From the NCBI GenBank assembly GCA_040752115.1, contig JBFMFB010000052.1, forward strand, positions 1 through 9,567: 9,567 bases of DNA. Reading direction: 5' to 3'. This document shows, piece after piece, positions 6,116-9,567 of the stretch. Source of the stretch: JBFMFB01 sp040752115 (GTDB lineage: Bacteria > Pseudomonadota > Gammaproteobacteria > Burkholderiales > Sulfuricellaceae). Numbering within the stretch: the first letter of the stretch is position 1; each line of letters opens with the position of its first letter. The translations under genes and the position numbers were made by a program. The notes below the pieces were generated by a model, which was not told the DNA's origin, ran no database searches, and saw only the letters and a program-made list of their open reading frames with translations.

Positions 6116-7129
6116 ATGGCATCGGATGCGGAACAAGTCCTGCGCCTCATGCTCGGCGGGGACGTCATGCTCGGGCGGCTGGTCAGGGAGCATATCCGGG
6201 AACGGGGACCCAGCTACCCGCTGGGCGAGCTTGCCCCGCTCATGCAGCAGGCCGATCTCGCCATCGTCAATCTGGAGTGCGCCGTGACCACTTCCCGCCA
6301 GCTCTGGCCGGGCGCGCCCAAGGCATTTTACTTCGGCACGCTGCCGGAAGCCGTCCACACGCTGCTCGGGGCAGGAGTAAGCGCCGTCAGCCTGGCCAAC
6401 AACCATACCCTGGATTTCGGCGTGAGCGGCCTGCTGGAAACGCTGCACACCCTCCGGCAGCACGATATCCGCTGCGCCGGCGCGGGCAGGGACATCGACG
6501 AAGCGCGCGCCCCGATCTTCGTCGAACGCAGGGGCATAAAATTCGGCATGGTCGCTTATTGCGACCACCAGGAGGATTTTGCCGCGGATGTACACAGCCC
6601 GGGCATCGCCTATCTCGATCTCGGCGACGAAGAGGCCGCAATCGGACAGTTCCGCCGCAGCCTCGAACGGATTCGGGAAGAAAAGGCCGATTGGCCCATT
6701 CTCTCCCTCCACTGGGGGCCGAACATGGTCGATCGCCCGTCGGAACGGTTCGTGCGCCTGGCGCACGCCGCGATCGACATGGGTTACGGCATTCTGTTCG
6801 GCCACAGCGCTCATGTCTTCCAGGGGATCGAAATCTACCGGGGGCGGCCGATCATTTATGCGGCGGGCGACCTGGTCGACGATTACTACGTCGATCCCGT
6901 GTTCCGGAACGATCACCAGTTGCTGTTCGAGCTGGAACTCACCCGCTCGTCCCTGAAGCGAATCCGCCTCCACCCGGTCTTCATCGAGGACTGCCGCGCA
7001 GTTCCCGCCAGAGGGAGGCATCTGGAATACATCGCGCAGCGGGCGATCGCGCTGTGCGCGGAAATGGGCACCAGGGTCGAGCGCGAGGGCGATCAGCTCC
7101 TGATCGCCGCAAGCACTACCAGCCCGTAA
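6116..7129 (+). CDS. CapA/PgsA-family protein (poly-gamma-glutamate synthesis type, metallophosphatase fold)
   Basis: A 337-residue member of the PGA_cap (CapA) family, which has a calcineurin-like metallophosphatase fold. Motifs in order: LGGDVMLGR (13-21, Asp metal ligand), VNLECAVTT (51-59), SLANNHTLDFG (92-102, the Asn-His pair), LHWGPN (198-203), the FGHSAHVFQGIEIY His block (228-241) and IYAAGDLVDDYY (247-258). In Bacillus, CapA/PgsA is membrane-anchored and takes part in poly-gamma-glutamate export or assembly. This protein has no signal peptide or transmembrane segment, so it is predicted cytoplasmic, and no capB or capC gene is in the window. A capsule role is therefore doubtful and an intracellular phosphatase-like role is more likely. 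The start is ATG 6116 with AGGGAG 7 bases upstream. The THUMP gene ends 19 bp before, which suggests co-transcription. Confidence 0.88.
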   Translation: MASDAEQVLRLMLGGDVMLGRLVREHIRERGPSYPLGELAPLMQQADLAIVNLECAVTTSRQLWPGAPKAFYFGTLPEAVHTLLGAGVSAVSLANNHTLDFGVSGLLETLHTLRQHDIRCAGAGRDIDEARAPIFVERRGIKFGMVAYCDHQEDFAADVHSPGIAYLDLGDEEAAIGQFRRSLERIREEKADWPILSLHWGPNMVDRPSERFVRLAHAAIDMGYGILFGHSAHVFQGIEIYRGRPIIYAAGDLVDDYYVDPVFRNDHQLLFELELTRSSLKRIRLHPVFIEDCRAVPARGRHLEYIAQRAIALCAEMGTRVEREGDQLLIAASTTSP

Positions 7130-7139
7130 TTTGATTGTT

Positions 7140-7158
7140 GCCAAAAGCGGCATTTGGC
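7140..7158 (+). terminator. Possible weak terminator hairpin after the CapA-type gene
   Basis: GCCAAA (7140-7145) and TTTGGC (7153-7158) pair perfectly around a 7-base loop, 10 bases after the stop codon. No T-run follows, so it could be a rho-dependent end or an mRNA-stabilising stem rather than an intrinsic terminator. Confidence 0.35.
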
Positions 7159-7225
7159 CACGAATAAACACGAAATACGAACAATGAAGTGCGACCGATT
7201 TGCAGCACGGCATCCAGTCAACCCA

Positions 7226-7255
7226 GTAGGTCGGTTCAAGCGCAGCGGAACCGAC
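7226..7255 (+). repeat. REP-type hairpin unit 1 (GTAG-headed)
   Basis: A 30-bp unit starting with GTAG (7226-7229), then GTCGGTTC (7230-7237), a 10-base loop, and GAACCGAC (7248-7255). The 8-bp stem is perfect. A GTAG head followed by a hairpin is the hallmark of REP elements mobilised by RAYT (TnpA-REP) transposases in Gammaproteobacteria such as Pseudomonas and Stenotrophomonas. No RAYT gene is in the window. The unit sits in the 198-bp gap between the CapA-type gene and pncA, the usual intergenic location. Confidence 0.8.
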
Positions 7256-7276
7256 AAGCTCGTCACGCGAAAATAC

Positions 7277-7306
7277 GTCGGCTCCGCTGCGCTTGAGCCG
7301 ACCTAC
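7277..7306 (-). repeat. REP-type hairpin unit 2, inverted copy
   Basis: On the minus strand it starts with GTAG (7306-7303), then GTCGGCTC (7302-7295), a 10-base loop and GAGCCGAC (7284-7277). It is an inverted copy of unit 1, identical at 28 of 30 positions, 21 bp away; the two differences lie opposite each other in the stem (T-A in unit 1, C-G here). The two heads point outward, giving a BIME-like pair whose long stem (about 30 bp) could also form across both units. Confidence 0.8.
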
Positions 7307-7327
7307 ATGCTGTAGAGGACTCACCCG

Positions 7328-7918
7328 ATGACCGCCATGAAAGTGAATCTGAACCCAGGCGACGCGCTGATCGTCGTGGACATGCAAAATGACTTCCTGC
7401 CGGGCGGCAACCTGGCAGTGCCGCACGGCGATGAAATCGTGCCCGTTCTCAATCGCTACCTCGCGGCATTCCATGCCAGAAGCCTGCCGGTATTCGCCAC
7501 CCGCGACTGGCACCCCGCGAACCACTGCTCGTTCCGCCAGCAAGGCGGGCCGTGGCCGCCGCACTGCGTCGCCGGGACGGAAGGCGCCGCATTCTCGTCC
7601 AAGCTCAATTTGCCCGGGAACGTGCGCGTCATCTCCAAAGCCACCACACCCGAAAAGGACGCCTACTCCGGTTTCGAGCGCACGGAACTGCACGACCTGC
7701 TGCAATCCCTGGGGGTGCGGCGGGTGTTTGTCGGCGGCCTGGCGACGGATTACTGCGTGCTTAACACCGTGAAAGATGCGCGCCGGCACAACTATGAAAC
7801 CTATCTCCTCGAAGATGCGGTGCGGGCCGTCAACGTGAATCCCTTCGACGGCCGGCTCGCACTCGAAGAAATGGTGCGCTTGGGCGCCATGCCGATCCAC
7901 TTCGAGACGCTCGCCTGA
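7328..7918 (+). CDS. pncA: Nicotinamidase (isochorismatase-like hydrolase)
   Basis: A 196-residue cytoplasmic enzyme that hydrolyses nicotinamide to nicotinate plus ammonia in NAD salvage. The catalytic triad is visible as D18 (VVDMQNDF), K104 (ISKAT) and C143 (GLATDYCV). The metal site D60-x-H62-x-x-x-H66 is in TRDWHPANH, and the nicotinamidase-specific segments GPWPPHCVAGTEG (74-86) and EKDAYSGF (109-116) separate it from general isochorismatases. The length is near the family's 200-210. The start at 7328 has a GAGG site 9 bases upstream; ATG 7337 is an in-frame alternative that keeps all motifs. The gene ends in TGATG, so its stop overlaps the pncB start by one base, which indicates coupled translation. 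Confidence 0.95.
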   Translation: MTAMKVNLNPGDALIVVDMQNDFLPGGNLAVPHGDEIVPVLNRYLAAFHARSLPVFATRDWHPANHCSFRQQGGPWPPHCVAGTEGAAFSSKLNLPGNVRVISKATTPEKDAYSGFERTELHDLLQSLGVRRVFVGGLATDYCVLNTVKDARRHNYETYLLEDAVRAVNVNPFDGRLALEEMVRLGAMPIHFETLA

Positions 7919-9252
7919 TGAATCCACTCACAAGCCCGCTGCTGGCCGACCTTTACGAATTCACCATGCTCCAGACCTATCTGGAGCAGGACATGCTCAA
8001 ACCTGCGGTGTTCGAGTTCTTCGTGCGCAAGCTTCCGCCCGGCCGCAATTTCCTCGTCGCCGCCGGGATGGAGCAAGTGTTGGATTTTCTCGAGAACCTG
8101 AAATTTTCACGGGAAGAGCTCGATTGGCTGGCCCGGCGCTTTCCGCCCCGCGTCATCGCTTACCTCGAAAATTTCCGCTTCGCCGGCGACGTCCACGCCG
8201 TGCCGGAAGGGACGGTGTTTTTTCCCAACGAGCCGATCCTGCGCATCACCGCCGCCATGCCCCAGGCGCAACTGGTCGAATCGCGGGTGATGAACCTGCT
8301 CAATTTCGAAACGCTGATCGCCACCAAGGCGGCACGCTCGGTGCTCGCTGCGCCGGACAAGCTGCTGGTGGATTTCGGCCTGCGCCGGGCGCACGGAGCG
8401 GAGGCGGGGCTGCTCGCAGCGCGGGCAAGCTACCTGGCCGGCTTCTCCGGCACCGCCACTGTGCTCGCCGGGGCGCTTTACGGCATCCCCGTGTTCGGCA
8501 CCATGGCCCATTCCTTCGTGCAGGCCCACGACGACGAAGCGACCGCGTTCGAGCACTTCGCCCGCTCGCATCCCGACAACGTGATTTTTCTGATCGACAC
8601 CTACGACACCGAGGCGGCCGCCGCAAAAGCGGCCGGCCTGGCGGAAAAGCTGCGCCGCGAAGGAATCAAGGTCAAAGCCGTGCGCATCGACAGCGGCGAC
8701 CTGGCCGAACATGCCCACCGCGTGCGCCGCATCCTGGATGAACGCGGGGCAAAAGAAGTGACGATATTCGCCAGCGGTAACCTGGACGAATACCGGCTGC
8801 AGGCCCTGCTCGCGGCCGGGGCGCCGATCGACGGTTTCGGCGTGGGAACGGCGCTCGACACCTCGAGCGACGCCCCCTCGCTCGACTGCGCCTACAAATT
8901 GCAGGAGTACGCCGGGCGGCCGCGGCGCAAGCGCTCCGAAGGGAAGGCCACCTGGCCGGGAAGAAAGCAGGTCTACCGCAGCTACGGCGGGGATGGCCGC
9001 ATGAGCGGGGATGTCCTGGCGCTGGCGGACAACGACCTGCATCCGGGCGAGGCGCTGCTGCGGCCGGTGATGAAGAACGGACGCCGGCTGGAGCCGAAGG
9101 TACCGCTCGCGGAGCTGCGCCGGCGCATGCTGGAGAGCTACGCCCGCCTGCCCGAAAACCTGCTCAGTCTGGAAACGCAAGCGGCCTATCCAGTACAGGT
9201 TTCCGCAGCCCTGCAGGAGCTGGCACACAAGGTGGACTTGAATATCGCCTGA
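7918..9252 (+). CDS. pncB: Nicotinate phosphoribosyltransferase
   Basis: A 444-residue enzyme that joins nicotinate and PRPP into nicotinate mononucleotide with ATP hydrolysis, the rate-setting step of the Preiss-Handler route. Hallmarks: the N-terminal LLADLYEFTMLQTY (residues 8-21), FFVRKLPPGRNFLVAAG (34-50), PNEPILRI (103-110), VDFGLRRAHG (151-160), the GTMAHSFVQAHDDE block (194-207) whose His is the likely autophosphorylated residue, the phosphate-binding VRIDSGDL (255-262), ASGNLDEY (285-292) and FGVGT (307-311). It is nearer in style to the long bacterial/eukaryotic NAPRT type, which has this LLADLYEFTM start, than to the E. coli PncB type. The start overlaps the pncA stop, and no separate promoter can be placed. 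It converges with ispD, with only 4 bp between the two stop codons. Confidence 0.95.
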   Translation: MNPLTSPLLADLYEFTMLQTYLEQDMLKPAVFEFFVRKLPPGRNFLVAAGMEQVLDFLENLKFSREELDWLARRFPPRVIAYLENFRFAGDVHAVPEGTVFFPNEPILRITAAMPQAQLVESRVMNLLNFETLIATKAARSVLAAPDKLLVDFGLRRAHGAEAGLLAARASYLAGFSGTATVLAGALYGIPVFGTMAHSFVQAHDDEATAFEHFARSHPDNVIFLIDTYDTEAAAAKAAGLAEKLRREGIKVKAVRIDSGDLAEHAHRVRRILDERGAKEVTIFASGNLDEYRLQALLAAGAPIDGFGVGTALDTSSDAPSLDCAYKLQEYAGRPRRKRSEGKATWPGRKQVYRSYGGDGRMSGDVLALADNDLHPGEALLRPVMKNGRRLEPKVPLAELRRRMLESYARLPENLLSLETQAAYPVQVSAALQELAHKVDLNIA

Positions 9253-9256
9253 ACTG

Positions 9257-9567
9257 TCAGGCTTCCTGATTCCGCAGGATCAGCTCCGCTAGCTCCAGAT
9301 CGCTGGGATACGTCACTTTGAAATTCCGGCTGTCGCTCGGCACCAGCTTCGGATGATGCCCCAGCCTTTCTATCGCCTGGGCCTCGTCCGTCGGCATTTC
9401 GCCGCCGGATCCGGCAAGCGCTTCGAGCAGCAGGCCGAAGCGGAACATCTGCGGCGTTTGCGCCTGCCACAATCCGTTGCGGGACTCGGTGCGCAGCACG
9501 CGGGCATGGACATCCGCGCGCTTGAGCGTATCGGCCACCGGCACGGCCAGCAGTCCGCCGACGGAGT
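9257..9567 (-). CDS. ispD: IspD, 2-C-methyl-D-erythritol 4-phosphate cytidylyltransferase, N-terminus outside the window
   Basis: The C-terminal 103 residues of IspD, which makes CDP-methylerythritol from MEP and CTP in the non-mevalonate isoprenoid pathway. The frame stays open to the window edge, reading GGLLAVPVADTLKR just inside it, so the GTG at 9544 is not the start. Family marks follow in order: the VPVADTLKR segment, the R..LW.AQTPQ.F block (RNGLWQAQTPQMF), the TDEAQAIERLGHHPKLV block and the closing NFKVTYPSDLELAELIL, which carries the K-V-T active-site-adjacent motif. The missing part should hold the N-terminal CTP-binding loop. In many proteobacteria ispF follows ispD, but here ispD ends against the converging pncB with 4 bp between, so ispF is not downstream. 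Confidence 0.95.
   Translation of the reverse strand, partial: SVGGLLAVPVADTLKRADVHARVLRTESRNGLWQAQTPQMFRFGLLLEALAGSGGEMPTDEAQAIERLGHHPKLVPSDSRNFKVTYPSDLELAELILRNQEA

Noticed and set aside
6116..7129. A poly-gamma-glutamate capsule locus
   Set aside because: Only a CapA-type protein is present; there is no CapB ligase, no CapC, and no membrane anchor.
7160..7187. Three ACGAA repeats as a possible iteron or operator
   Set aside because: Spacing is unequal and the units are only 5 bases long; likely chance in the A+T-richer gap.
5816..7927. A 703-codon minus-strand open frame across the THUMP, CapA and pncA genes
   Set aside because: It is antisense to three genes with clear family motifs, shows no recognisable domain, and is a usual result of G+C-rich codon bias.
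8107..9228. A 373-codon minus-strand open frame inside pncB
   Set aside because: Antisense shadow of the well-conserved pncB; low-complexity composition and no motif.

Overview
The window is G+C-rich, gene-dense DNA from the chromosome of a Gram-negative bacterium, most likely a beta- or gamma-proteobacterium. A PagL-type outer-membrane lipid A deacylase implies lipopolysaccharide. The IspD, DinB, BON and BCAM0308-type proteins read as proteobacterial, and the BCAM0308 family is named after a Burkholderia gene. I see no transposase, phage gene, tRNA, rRNA or CRISPR array. The assignment to a lineage is inference from protein style only.

Layout, left to right. (1) 1-1251, + strand: the 3' part of rtcA (RNA 3'-phosphate cyclase), then a cytoplasmic protein with three BON domains. 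(2) 1373-1930, +: a PagL-like lipid A 3-O-deacylase. (3) 2056-3552, -: a diaminopimelate-dehydrogenase-like enzyme transcribed toward a BCAM0308-family zinc-ribbon protein, which has its own candidate -10 box. (4) 3652-3819, +: a 55-residue two-helix membrane protein. (5) 3842-5397, -: a PfpI/DJ-1 family protein whose stop codon overlaps the start of dinB (DNA polymerase IV). (6) 5554-7129, +: a standalone THUMP-domain protein followed 19 bp later by a CapA/PgsA-type metallophosphatase-like protein. (7) 7226-7306: two REP hairpins in inverted orientation, each headed by GTAG. (8) 7328-9252, +: pncA (nicotinamidase) overlapping pncB (nicotinate phosphoribosyltransferase), a complete nicotinamide-to-NaMN salvage pair. 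(9) 9257-9567, -: the C-terminal part of ispD, convergent with pncB.

How the genes may work together. Several of these families (BON, BCAM0308 type, PfpI, nicotinate phosphoribosyltransferase, RNA end repair, translesion polymerase) often occur in stress-survival regions such as the Burkholderia low-oxygen-activated locus. A plausible reading is a maintenance and stress neighbourhood covering RNA ends, glycation and lesion tolerance, the outer membrane, and NAD recycling. This is inference from context and is not shown by the sequence. Most genes are ordinary. The best candidates for something new are the standalone THUMP plus CapA pair, the pfpI-dinB coupling, and the REP pair with a compensatory base change.
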